Assembly (NCBI GenBank): GCA_903847975.1
Contig: CAINFC010000252.1
Coordinates: 186,001 to 250,000 of the forward strand
Source: an uncultured Acidobacteriota bacterium
GTDB taxonomy: Bacteria; Acidobacteriota; UBA6911; CAINFC01
Direction: 5' to 3'
Length of the DNA stretch: 64,000 bases
The notes beneath the pieces were generated by a model that worked only from the letters and a program-made list of their open reading frames with translations, was not told the origin of the DNA and searched no databases. The position numbers and the translations under genes were made by a program. Positions within the stretch are counted from its first letter, which is position 1. Every line of letters begins with the position of its first letter. Below are positions 1-8,357 of the stretch, piece by piece.

Positions 1-658
1 CACGGCTCAAGAGCTTTATCTTGGTAGGGGATATCCGGATGATATCCCGGAATTGAAATCCGCACTTGTTGAATTCCGGCAGGTTGATGCCCCGAAGGAT
101 TCCATCGATCAGCAAATAGACGGTCGGATCGCCCTGAGTTAGCAGCAGAGTCCGGTTGGGAAAAGGCAGTTCATTGTATTCCAGACTTTCCAATTCCCCG
201 TCCGGAATGACCAGAATTTTCTTGAAGTCAAACTTCCTGGCAATGAAAACGTCCAGGTCCACCCAGTATCTTTTCCCGTCCTGGATCAGGTAGACGGCCG
301 GGCGGGCGGCGCCCCGCACCAGGATGCCGTCCGGAGGAGGCAGCGGCTTGCCGACCGGGAGCGGATCCAGCACCGCTTTCGGAATCGTGAGGACATCTGC
401 GTTCTTGAACTTACGCTGCCGGAAGACAAACCGGCTGACCGGGTGAAGTTGTCCCTGCACATAGGAATAAACGGTCGGTGCCACATCGCTTTTTATTAGG
501 GTCCCGTCTTTCCAGGAAGACATCGGCAGAGAGGAATAGGAAGCCGGACCGGCCGGGTCCTGCAGAAAGCAGGCTTCTGCAGCGGCCGCTATCCCCATGC
601 TGAGCATCAGGCCCAGAGCGATGGGAAGGGAGCCGAAGGGATGAAAAGCATTACGCAT
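1..658 (-). CDS. Secreted repeat protein of unknown function (partial, C-terminus beyond left edge)
   Basis: Reading the minus strand from the ATG at 658 gives an open frame of 219 codons that runs off the window. It starts with a signal peptide (hydrophobic stretch, then AAAAEA). The rest holds about three copies of a ~50-residue repeat with the pattern PTVY-x5-G followed by an aromatic/basic stretch and ILVIP/VLTIP; examples are PAVYLIQDGKRYWV and PTVYLLIDG. An AGGGA ribosome site lies 7 nt before the ATG. The gene starts 44 bp after the upstream VWA gene ends, so they are probably co-transcribed. I do not recognise a named family; an extracytoplasmic role is inferred from the signal peptide. 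Confidence 0.75.
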   Translation of the reverse strand, partial: MRNAFHPFGSLPIALGLMLSMGIAAAAEACFLQDPAGPASYSSLPMSSWKDGTLIKSDVAPTVYSYVQGQLHPVSRFVFRQRKFKNADVLTIPKAVLDPLPVGKPLPPPDGILVRGAARPAVYLIQDGKRYWVDLDVFIARKFDFKKILVIPDGELESLEYNELPFPNRTLLLTQGDPTVYLLIDGILRGINLPEFNKCGFQFRDIIRISPTKIKLLSR

Positions 659-702
659 GAAGATTCCCTGTTGTATCTGTCGACGCATTGAACAAAATTC
701 AA

Positions 703-1707
703 TTATTTTTCTTCGGGCGCAAAATACCCGGTGCGGGATTTGACGTTAAATCCCTTTCTCCTGGCCTTGACCTCGGTGCGCCGGAAGGTCCCATCCATTT
801 TCGTATTGGTGGGTGAGTAGGCCAAGGCATACTGATTTTTAAGATCCTGGTTGATTTCACGAAAAGCCTGCTGGAGCTCCGCAAGCCTTACCTTGGCCAG
901 GAAAAATCTCCCGCCGGTGTCCCTGGCAAACTGCTTGAGAACTCCGAAATCTGCGGGATAGCCGGCTCCGCGGACTCCAATGCCATAGATCAGCACATCC
1001 GCCCTTTGGGAAGCCTGCAAGGCCTCCTCTTTCTTGACCTTGCTCTGGTTATCGGCACCATCGGAAAGAATTACAATGACTTTTCTCCCGGCTTCATGCC
1101 GCAGCTTTTCATTCACCGCCAGAAAAATGGCATCGTACAGGGATGTACCTCCGCCACCCCGAAGGGAGGACAGCCCTTTCTCCAGCAGTTTAAGGTTGTC
1201 GGTGAAGTCCTGCACCAGCTCCACTTCGGAGCTGAATTGCAGTATCATTGCCAGATCCTTTTGCGGCCGAAGCACGTTGCGCAGAAACTCCAAGGCAGTA
1301 TCGATCTCCAGTCCCAGTTTGTCTTTCACGCTGCCGCTGGTATCGACCAGCAGCGCCATGGTGATGGAAATTTCCCCGCCTTTGCTGTAGTTGTTAAAAT
1401 ATAGAATGGATTGCGGGGCTCCATTTTCGAAAACCTCGAAATCCTGTTCTGCCAGGCTGTTGACAAATGCGCCCTTGGAGTCGGTCACCGTAAAGACGAT
1501 ATTTACCATGTTGACCTGGGCTTTGTAGTTGGCCTGGGGTTCGGGGGGGACCTGGAAACTCGGAAAAGCGGAATTCTTCCCTGCGGGGGATTCCGCCGAA
1601 ACAGAAACTGGACCTATGCTTATCCATGCGGGGACAAGCACCCCCAGGAGGATGAAAAGTTTTGTCATCGCCGATATCTTGAATTTTCCCGTTCTGCTGC
1701 CAAACAT
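703..1707 (-). CDS. Secreted VWFA-related domain protein
   Basis: 334 residues. After an N-terminal signal segment there is a beta-rich region (MVNIVFTVTDSKGAFV, then a DFEVFENG motif) typical of the Acidobacteria-type 'VWFA-related' family, followed by a von Willebrand A domain. The MIDAS motif DTSGS is near residue 123, with a threonine motif in GGTSLYDA and SDGAD downstream. The family is usually secreted and metal-binding; the ligand is unknown. The ATG at 1707 has GGAAGG about 8-13 nt upstream and a TATAAT box further up. A second Met at 1668 gives a cleaner signal peptide but a poor ribosome site. It is divergent from lysA and followed by the repeat protein at the left edge. Confidence 0.85.
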   Translation of the reverse strand: MFGSRTGKFKISAMTKLFILLGVLVPAWISIGPVSVSAESPAGKNSAFPSFQVPPEPQANYKAQVNMVNIVFTVTDSKGAFVNSLAEQDFEVFENGAPQSILYFNNYSKGGEISITMALLVDTSGSVKDKLGLEIDTALEFLRNVLRPQKDLAMILQFSSEVELVQDFTDNLKLLEKGLSSLRGGGGTSLYDAIFLAVNEKLRHEAGRKVIVILSDGADNQSKVKKEEALQASQRADVLIYGIGVRGAGYPADFGVLKQFARDTGGRFFLAKVRLAELQQAFREINQDLKNQYALAYSPTNTKMDGTFRRTEVKARRKGFNVKSRTGYFAPEEK

Positions 1708-1751
1708 TCCTAATACCTTCCAGGTTTTGATTATATCGTAAAGGATGATAG

Positions 1752-3023
1752 ATGAAACAAGAAGAAATAGCGGTCAAAGGATTCCTCTACTGCCGTAGAA
1801 AGCTTTGTGGTGAAGAGGTGGCTTTGAAAGAAATTACCCGGGAGACAGGTACTCCCTGCTACATTTATTCCCGTGGTGCTCTCCAGAGCAACGCCCGGCG
1901 GTTCCAGGAGGCCTTTTCCACCATCAACCACCGGGTCTGCTTTGCGGTAAAGGCCAACCGAAGCCTGGCCGTTCTGCAGGCATTTGCCGGGCAGGGCCTG
2001 GGATTTGACCTGGTTTCCGGGGGGGAACTGGCGGCCGTAATCCGGGCCGGGGCCAACCCTCATCACCTGATCTATTCGGGGGTAGGAAAAACAAAAGAGG
2101 AGATCTGCCTGGCCCTCAGGACCGGCATCCTCCAATTCAATGTGGAATCCGCCGAGGAACTGGCGCAGATCCGGGTTTGCGCCCGCGAGTCGGGATGTGT
2201 GGCCCCCATAGCCTTGCGTGTCAATCCGGATGTGGAGACTGGAACGCACCCGTATATCCGCACCGGCTCTTCCCGGCACAAATTTGGAATCGATTTCCAG
2301 GAGGTCTTTTCCCTGGTGCGGGAAATACGGCGGTGGAAAGAAATCCGGCTGCAGGGCCTGGCGTGCCACATCGGTTCGCAAATCTGCCAGCTCGCGCCGT
2401 TCGAGGAAGCCTTCTCCCGGATGGCCCGCCTGTTTCAGGATCTGAAGTCCCAGGGTATCGCTTTGCAGACTGTGGACCTGGGAGGTGGCCTCGGGGTTCG
2501 CTATAACCGGGAAACCCCTCCTCCTCTGGCGCGTTATGCGTCTCTGGTACGCCGGCATTTTGCCTCCTGTCAGGCCTTGGTACTGCTCGAACCGGGGCGT
2601 TATTTGCTGGCAGACGCAGGAGTTCTGGTGACCCGCCTGCTCTACCGCAAAGAGACCCGGGGAAAGCATTTCTATATTGTGGATGCCGGCATGAACGATC
2701 TCATTCGTCCGACGCTGTACCAGGCCTGGCACGAAATCCTGCCCCTGCAGCTGAACTCGAAGCGTCCGCGCCTGAAAGCGGATGTGGTCGGTCCTTTGTG
2801 CGAAACGGGAGATTTTCTGGCCAGGGACCGTCTTTTGCCGGAAATGAAGCCGGGAGAGGAACTGGCCCTTCTGCAGGCTGCAGCGTATGGGTACGCGCAG
2901 TCCTCCAACTACAATGCACGGCTTCGCCCGCCGGAGGTGATGATTAACGGCAAAACGTGGCAGGAAACCCGCCCCAGGGAATCCGAAGAGGACCTGTTCC
3001 GAGGAGAAACTCTTCTGCCATGA
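1752..3023 (+). CDS. lysA: Diaminopimelate decarboxylase
   Basis: 423 residues, the usual length for LysA, which decarboxylates meso-diaminopimelate to L-lysine using PLP. Visible landmarks are the PLP lysine in FAVKAN (Lys67), HIGSQI, the glycine loop GGGLGV, EPGRYLLADAG, DAGMNDLIRP, the substrate-site GPLCETGD, and the C-terminal AYGYAQSSNYN. AAGGA lies 7 nt before the ATG. The gene stands alone, divergent from the VWA gene and convergent with the RNase E/G gene. It ends with TGA, showing that TGA is a normal stop here. Confidence 0.96.
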   Translation: MKQEEIAVKGFLYCRRKLCGEEVALKEITRETGTPCYIYSRGALQSNARRFQEAFSTINHRVCFAVKANRSLAVLQAFAGQGLGFDLVSGGELAAVIRAGANPHHLIYSGVGKTKEEICLALRTGILQFNVESAEELAQIRVCARESGCVAPIALRVNPDVETGTHPYIRTGSSRHKFGIDFQEVFSLVREIRRWKEIRLQGLACHIGSQICQLAPFEEAFSRMARLFQDLKSQGIALQTVDLGGGLGVRYNRETPPPLARYASLVRRHFASCQALVLLEPGRYLLADAGVLVTRLLYRKETRGKHFYIVDAGMNDLIRPTLYQAWHEILPLQLNSKRPRLKADVVGPLCETGDFLARDRLLPEMKPGEELALLQAAAYGYAQSSNYNARLRPPEVMINGKTWQETRPRESEEDLFRGETLLP

Positions 3024-3139
3024 CGTACCGGGAATCGAAAATCGCGGGGCGGTAAAAACCGGGTACCGCTCCTTTCGGTGAAGAGGAAGACTTTTTGCGA
3101 ATCCATCCGCAGAGAAAGCCTGCCTAGGACTTCGTAACA

Positions 3140-3211
3140 CAGCCCGGGGTTGCGACTGCGTCTCACCCCGGGCTGCAGTTCGGAATCCCCGCAGGATTCC
3201 TGCGACTTTTT
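3140..3211. terminator. Paired hairpins between convergent genes (probable bidirectional terminator)
   Basis: A perfect 10-bp inverted repeat (CAGCCCGGGG at 3140-3149 and CCCCGGGCTG at 3166-3175, 16-nt loop) is followed by a second 7-bp hairpin (GGAATCC at 3182-3188 with GGATTCC at 3194-3200) and five T at 3207-3211. It lies in the 197-bp gap between the 3' ends of lysA and the RNase gene. The large loop of the first hairpin makes it a less than ideal intrinsic terminator. Confidence 0.5.
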
Positions 3212-3220
3212 ACGAATAAA

Positions 3221-5578
3221 TCAGCAGACAATATCGAACTGGCTGATATGAATGGTTGGATCCTGCTTGATGCTCAGCTCGCGTCCGAGCAGGAGCTCTA
3301 TCTCTTCCAGAACCTTGGATTCGCTGCCGCGAAGGGCGCGGGCGACCTCCGGATGAACCCGTACGCTGACATCGCGGTCCGTTTCCATATGCCTGCGGAT
3401 CTTCTGGACCTCCGCCTGGATCTGGTAACAGGTGGTCGTCAGGGATTTCACCATTCCGGTCCCGTTGCAGTAAGCACAGGGCTGGCAGAAGGTTTTTTCC
3501 AGGGACTGCTTGACCCTCTTCCTGGTAATGGCCACCAGGCCGAATTCGTTGAACTCCAGTACCTTGGAAGGAGCTTTGTCGCGGGCGATCTCCTGCTGCA
3601 GAAGTTCCATAACCCGGTGACGGTTCTTCCGCTCCTCCATGTCGATAAAGTCAATGACGATAATTCCGCCCAGATCCCGGAGCCGGATTTGTCGAATGAC
3701 CTCCTTGACCGCATCCATGTTGGTTTTGGTAATGGTCTCCTCCAGGTTATCCCCTTTTCCGACAAACTTTCCGGTATTGACATCGATGGCAACCAATGCC
3801 TCGGTCTGATTGATAACGATGTAGCCGCCGGATTTAAGCCAGATCTTGGATTCCAGGGCTCGGTTGATCTCATGGGCGACGCCATACTCATCAAAAATAT
3901 CGTTGTCCTTGGTAAATAGCTTTACCCGATTGATAAAGGAAGGCTGGTAGCGGTTTAGGAAATCCAGAATGCGCGCGTATTCCTCTTCGTCGTCCACCCG
4001 GATCACACGAAATTCTTCGGACAGCTGATCCCGCAGGATTTTCTGGACCAGCCCCATTTCCCGGTGAACCAGGGAGGGTGCCGAGGCCTTTTCCGCAGCA
4101 ACGCGAATTTCTTCCCAGAGGTGGAAAAGGTATTTGATATCGGTTTCGATTTCCTCTCGGGTCCGGGCCTCGCAAGCCGTGCGGACGATAAACCCGCCGG
4201 GAATGCCGGCGCGGAGTTCCGTCATCAGCCTTCGCAGGCGCTGCCTTTCCGCTTCGGAGTCAATTTTACGCGAAACGCCGACATGCTCGACCGTCGGCAT
4301 GTAAACCAGAAAGCGACCCGGCAGAGCAACATAAGAAGTAACCCGGGCACCTTTTCGGGCGATCGGCTCCTTGGCCACCTGTACCATGATTTCCTGGCCC
4401 TCCCGGAGCAGGTCGCTGATGGTCTGGCGGGGGGCGGATTCCCCTTTTTCCGGGCGATTGCGCCGCCGGGAAGACCCTCTCCTTCGATTGCCGCTGGGCT
4501 TGCGGTGGGGCGGCCGGGATTCGAAGTTCGATTCGCGACTGGGGGGTGCCACCGAGGCGTCATCCTCCTCCTTGACCTCCTTTTCCGCTTCGGCAGCCGG
4601 AACAGATTCCGCGCCGGCGGATGGAGTGCTGAAAGTGCTGGCGGAACCCCTGCGGCCTCGGGAATTCCTGACGGGGGGGTCCCTGGGCTCGATGGAATCC
4701 GACAAAGGCTCGGCCGCGTCGCTTTTTTCGGCACCTCGCCGCCTGCCGGATATTGCGGTGCGGACGGCAGGCTCCGAGGGCTCCGGTTCCAGGAGGGCTG
4801 CCGCCTGGACCGGCTCCGCCGCCTCCGTGCGGGAAAGGGGAGCCTGATCGACATCCGCCTGCGGAGGCGGCAACAGATCGGCTGTTGCTTCCGGATCCGG
4901 CCTCGGCGCTGCAGCGGAGACCGCTAGCTTGGAGCCCGTTTCCACACCGGCCACGGGAGCTTCGGCGACCTCCGCGGGCCATGCGGCCCCACCCGGCGAT
5001 TCCGGGCCCTGGTCCGGCCGGGCAGCCTCAGGCGAGCCGGCCGCGTGCGGGGCGGATCCGGGCTCCAGGTGGCTTCCCGAAAACCACTCCTCCAGGGCAG
5101 CCCTTACTTCCGCGTCCCCCGGCAGTTCATCCGCCGATTCCAGGGCAGCCGTCAAGGCTTCCGGTATTTCTGTCTCCGGCAATTCAATCGGGGCGACACT
5201 CCGCTCGGGCTGCCTGGGCCGCTCTTCGCGACCACGCCTCCGGGACCCGCGATCCGAACGGTCCCGGTCGGATCGGTCCCGGTCCGGGCGCTCTGCGCCG
5301 CTGCCGCTTTCCTCGGAAGGAGTGGTATATAAGCGCTCATATTCCTCCATTTCCTCGAAAAAGTCGGTGACGTACAGGAAGGTATCGCGATCCAATCCGA
5401 TATCGATGAAGGCCGATTGCATTCCGGGCAGCACGCGGGTGACTCGCCCTTTATAAATGTTTCCCAGAATGCCTTTGTTTTCGCTCCTTTCAATGAATAA
5501 TTCCATGACTTGGCCATCTTCCAGAATGGCCACTTTCGTTTCCAATCGGTTACTGCTGACAATTAGCTCTTTTTGCAT
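3221..5578 (-). CDS. rng: Ribonuclease E/G family protein with large insert in the S1 domain
   Basis: 785 residues against about 490 for RNase G. Residues 1-80 hold the first half of the S1 domain (GILGNIYKGRVTRVLPGMQSA). Residues ~82-385 are a low-complexity Glu/Pro/Ala-rich insert with arginine-rich patches (DRDRSDRDRSDRGSRRRG; GRRGS; NRRRGSSRRR). The S1 domain resumes at ISDLLREGQEIMVQV and leads into the catalytic core, with the metal-binding aspartates in LVAIDVNTG and IIVIDFIDM and the zinc-link cysteines CQPCAYCNGTG. The family cleaves single-stranded RNA for rRNA and mRNA processing. Its start overlaps the end of the upstream radical-SAM gene by 29 nt, which implies translational coupling. 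Confidence 0.92.
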   Translation of the reverse strand: MQKELIVSSNRLETKVAILEDGQVMELFIERSENKGILGNIYKGRVTRVLPGMQSAFIDIGLDRDTFLYVTDFFEEMEEYERLYTTPSEESGSGAERPDRDRSDRDRSDRGSRRRGREERPRQPERSVAPIELPETEIPEALTAALESADELPGDAEVRAALEEWFSGSHLEPGSAPHAAGSPEAARPDQGPESPGGAAWPAEVAEAPVAGVETGSKLAVSAAAPRPDPEATADLLPPPQADVDQAPLSRTEAAEPVQAAALLEPEPSEPAVRTAISGRRRGAEKSDAAEPLSDSIEPRDPPVRNSRGRRGSASTFSTPSAGAESVPAAEAEKEVKEEDDASVAPPSRESNFESRPPHRKPSGNRRRGSSRRRNRPEKGESAPRQTISDLLREGQEIMVQVAKEPIARKGARVTSYVALPGRFLVYMPTVEHVGVSRKIDSEAERQRLRRLMTELRAGIPGGFIVRTACEARTREEIETDIKYLFHLWEEIRVAAEKASAPSLVHREMGLVQKILRDQLSEEFRVIRVDDEEEYARILDFLNRYQPSFINRVKLFTKDNDIFDEYGVAHEINRALESKIWLKSGGYIVINQTEALVAIDVNTGKFVGKGDNLEETITKTNMDAVKEVIRQIRLRDLGGIIVIDFIDMEERKNRHRVMELLQQEIARDKAPSKVLEFNEFGLVAITRKRVKQSLEKTFCQPCAYCNGTGMVKSLTTTCYQIQAEVQKIRRHMETDRDVSVRVHPEVARALRGSESKVLEEIELLLGRELSIKQDPTIHISQFDIVC

Positions 5579-8276
5579 TTAATTTCTCTTTAGCGCCAGT
5601 CCATTGGGAGTTGATAAAATCAAGCGGGGAAATGATATGCTGCCCGCTCGACAGGCCGGAGGCGTTTCGACGGATCTGCCAGCGTTCGGCATCCCCGCCC
5701 AGCAAGGCTTCCAGAACCTCTTCCGGGCGGGCGTAGAAAGCCCCGTTCATTGCTAAAATAAAGCCCAAAACGGGAGCCTCTTCCCGGTCGGTTAAAAAGA
5801 GGCTCCTCAGGGCTGGTCGAATCTCTACCCTTTTTACCTGCCCCTCCTTTTTACGGGAGATCAGGATGCTTTCCCGGCCCAGCAGAGACTGGATCCGTTC
5901 CGCCAATTCAGCCCGGGAGGGAAGGCCGCCTTCCGCCAGAGAATCCGGTTCTGCCAGATACTCCGCCGAGTCAATCCAACGCGGCAGAGCGGGAACATCT
6001 TCCGGAATAATCCGCCACTGCAGGAAACGGAGGCCTGCCGGACTTTTGGAATTGACACGCTCGAGAATCTCCTCTTCGGAGAAGGAGTCCGCCAATTCCA
6101 GCTCCAGCCATTCGGCCGTGCTCTCTATTCCCAATCCTAAGGCAGGACCAAAAGCGAGAGACGGCTTGGGGTGAAAACCTTGGGTATGTCGAAGATTCAA
6201 GCCGCTACGATCCAACGTGCGGCAGATGGTCCGAATCAGATCCAGATGAGAGGCGAAGCGGAAATATCCGCTTTTCTGATAGCGAACCCAATAACGCCGG
6301 AAGACACCACCAGGTATGGCCGCTCCCGCCCGGTCGGAATATCCCGCCAGGGAGGAGCGAAAATCCTGAAGGTCCTGCTGCCATCGGGAGCTCAAATTGC
6401 GGTAGGGATCCATCGCACAGGCGAGCCCGCAGTGATTGCAGTGAATACCGTCCTGTAGATCTTCCTGCGTCGGACCGCAGGCAGGCGAAGTCAATGACTG
6501 ATCCGCCTGGCAGCGTTCCCGGAAAAGGTGTTGTTTGGAAATCCGGATGTTCAGATGATCCCAGGGCAGGGAGGAATCAAAAGGGATGGCCTCCAGGTAT
6601 TCCTGAGGATCGATCCCGCAGTTCTGAAAAGCCTGATGCCATGGCTGCATTTGCAGTTCTTCCGTCCAGCTGTCGAACCGACAGCCTTGTTTCCAGGCTT
6701 CCTCCAGTACTCCGCAGAGACGGCGATCGCCGCGACTGAAGACGCCTTCCAGAAAACTGGTCTTGGTGTCGTGCCATTTGAAGTGCAGACGCAAGCGCCC
6801 GATCGATTCCTTTAAAAAGTCCTGCTTGTCCCGGACAGCGGACAAATCCTCCATCCGGTCCCATTGGAATGGCGTAAAGGGCTTGGGAACAAATGTGGAG
6901 ACGCTGATGGTTATCTCGGGACGACGGCTTTTTCCCTTGCCGCGGATCTCCGCCATAACCTTCTGTGCCAGATGGACAATCCCCTCCACGTCTTCCCATG
7001 TCTCGGTTGGCAAGCCGATCATGAAGTACATCTTGATCTGGTGCCATCCGTTGCGGACTGCATTCGTGACCGCCTGCAAAATGTCCGTTTCCGTAATTCC
7101 TTTGTTAATGGCATCCCGCAGGCGCTGCGTTCCCGCTTCCGGGGCGATGGTAAAACCGGTCCGACGCACGCGCCCGATCTGGCGCGCGAGCGTATCGGAC
7201 AGGCTATCCGCACGAAGAGAGGAGACGGACAAGGATACTTTGTCTTTCTCCAGGCGCTCCATCAGAGTTTCAAGCAGAGGCCCCAGGCAGTGATAGCTCC
7301 CCGCAGACAGGGACGTCAGGGAGACGTCATCATAGCCGGTAGAACCAATTCCTTTCAGGATGCATTGAACGACTTCCGAAGGCTTTCTCTCCCGCAAGGG
7401 CCGATAAATGAACCCGGCCTGACAGAAGCGGCAGCCTTCCATACAACCTCTGGAAATTTCGACGGCTACCCGATCATGAACAATTTCCGTGTTCGGAACG
7501 AGCAGCTCTTCAGGAAAGGGAAACTGCGACAGATTCGCAACGAACCGGCGCTCGATAGGGTAAGGACTCTGCCGACTTTCCACCTTCCCTGATTTTTGGG
7601 GAACTATAACTTCCCGCCTGGAAACCGGATCCGGTACGGCCTCATATTGCGAAGGGACATACCAACCCCGAATCCCGGGTATTGACTGGAAAAAGGTGTC
7701 CCGGGGAACTCGTTTCCCGTTATTGGAATTTGGATCCATCCAGGAGCAAAAAAGACCTACCATTTCCGGCAGGGCCTCCTCCGCATCTCCGATCAGAAAG
7801 GCATCGATAAATTCGGACAGGGGCTCCGGGTTAAAAGCGCAAGGCCCCCCGGCAATCACAAAGGGGTGCCGGTCGCTGCGCTCTCTGGTCCGAAAGGGGA
7901 TTTGCCCGAGGTCGAGGATATTCAACAGGTTCGTGTAGCATAGTTCATGCTGCAGAGAGAAACCGATGATATCAAACTCTTTCAGGGGTATTTTATTCTC
8001 CAGGGAAAAAAGCGGCAGGGATTGCTTTCGCAGCTCCGCCTCCATATCCCTCCAGGGGGCAAAAACCCTTTCTACCAGTAAATCTTCTTGCCGATTCAGC
8101 AGGTGGTAGAGAATTTTCAGCCCCAGATGAGACATTCCGATCTCATACACGTCCGGGAAAACCAGGGCAATTTTAACTTTTGCCCTGGCCGGATCACGAA
8201 CGGTGGCATTCCATTCTCCCCCACAGTAGCGTAAAGGTTTCTGAACTTTACGAAGGATATCCTTAATATCCAGCAT
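5550..8276 (-). CDS. Radical SAM protein (TIGR03960 type) fused to a DUF2344 domain
   Basis: 908 residues. The N-terminal ~200 residues resemble a B12-binding-like domain (LVFPDVYEIGMSHLG). The radical SAM cluster motif CMEGCRFC (Cys278, 282, 285) and TIM-barrel core follow. The C-terminal part from about residue 665 is DUF2344/TIGR03936 (YFRFASHLDLIR; GFHPKPSLAFGPAL). The two parts occur as separate genes or as fusions in many bacteria, often beside rng; the substrate is not established, though a tRNA or ribosome-related role is commonly suspected because of this neighbourhood. The rplU/rpmA genes often found after rng are absent here. The ATG has only GG directly upstream as a ribosome site. 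Confidence 0.85.
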   Translation of the reverse strand: MLDIKDILRKVQKPLRYCGGEWNATVRDPARAKVKIALVFPDVYEIGMSHLGLKILYHLLNRQEDLLVERVFAPWRDMEAELRKQSLPLFSLENKIPLKEFDIIGFSLQHELCYTNLLNILDLGQIPFRTRERSDRHPFVIAGGPCAFNPEPLSEFIDAFLIGDAEEALPEMVGLFCSWMDPNSNNGKRVPRDTFFQSIPGIRGWYVPSQYEAVPDPVSRREVIVPQKSGKVESRQSPYPIERRFVANLSQFPFPEELLVPNTEIVHDRVAVEISRGCMEGCRFCQAGFIYRPLRERKPSEVVQCILKGIGSTGYDDVSLTSLSAGSYHCLGPLLETLMERLEKDKVSLSVSSLRADSLSDTLARQIGRVRRTGFTIAPEAGTQRLRDAINKGITETDILQAVTNAVRNGWHQIKMYFMIGLPTETWEDVEGIVHLAQKVMAEIRGKGKSRRPEITISVSTFVPKPFTPFQWDRMEDLSAVRDKQDFLKESIGRLRLHFKWHDTKTSFLEGVFSRGDRRLCGVLEEAWKQGCRFDSWTEELQMQPWHQAFQNCGIDPQEYLEAIPFDSSLPWDHLNIRISKQHLFRERCQADQSLTSPACGPTQEDLQDGIHCNHCGLACAMDPYRNLSSRWQQDLQDFRSSLAGYSDRAGAAIPGGVFRRYWVRYQKSGYFRFASHLDLIRTICRTLDRSGLNLRHTQGFHPKPSLAFGPALGLGIESTAEWLELELADSFSEEEILERVNSKSPAGLRFLQWRIIPEDVPALPRWIDSAEYLAEPDSLAEGGLPSRAELAERIQSLLGRESILISRKKEGQVKRVEIRPALRSLFLTDREEAPVLGFILAMNGAFYARPEEVLEALLGGDAERWQIRRNASGLSSGQHIISPLDFINSQWTGAKEKLNAKRANCQQ

Positions 8277-8357
8277 CCAAATTAATTAAACAAATCCTTT
8301 TCCAAAAACTGATACCGCTATAGAATGTACCATAAAAAGGGCAAGATTTGTTGATTC

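Noticed and set aside
1731-3140. 469-codon open frame opposite lysA
   Set aside because: lysA is a clear match over its whole length; the antisense frame comes from GC-rich third positions.
3140-3175. CAGCCCGGGG inverted repeat as a mobile-element end
   Set aside because: No gene or target duplication lies with it; its place between convergent genes fits a terminator.
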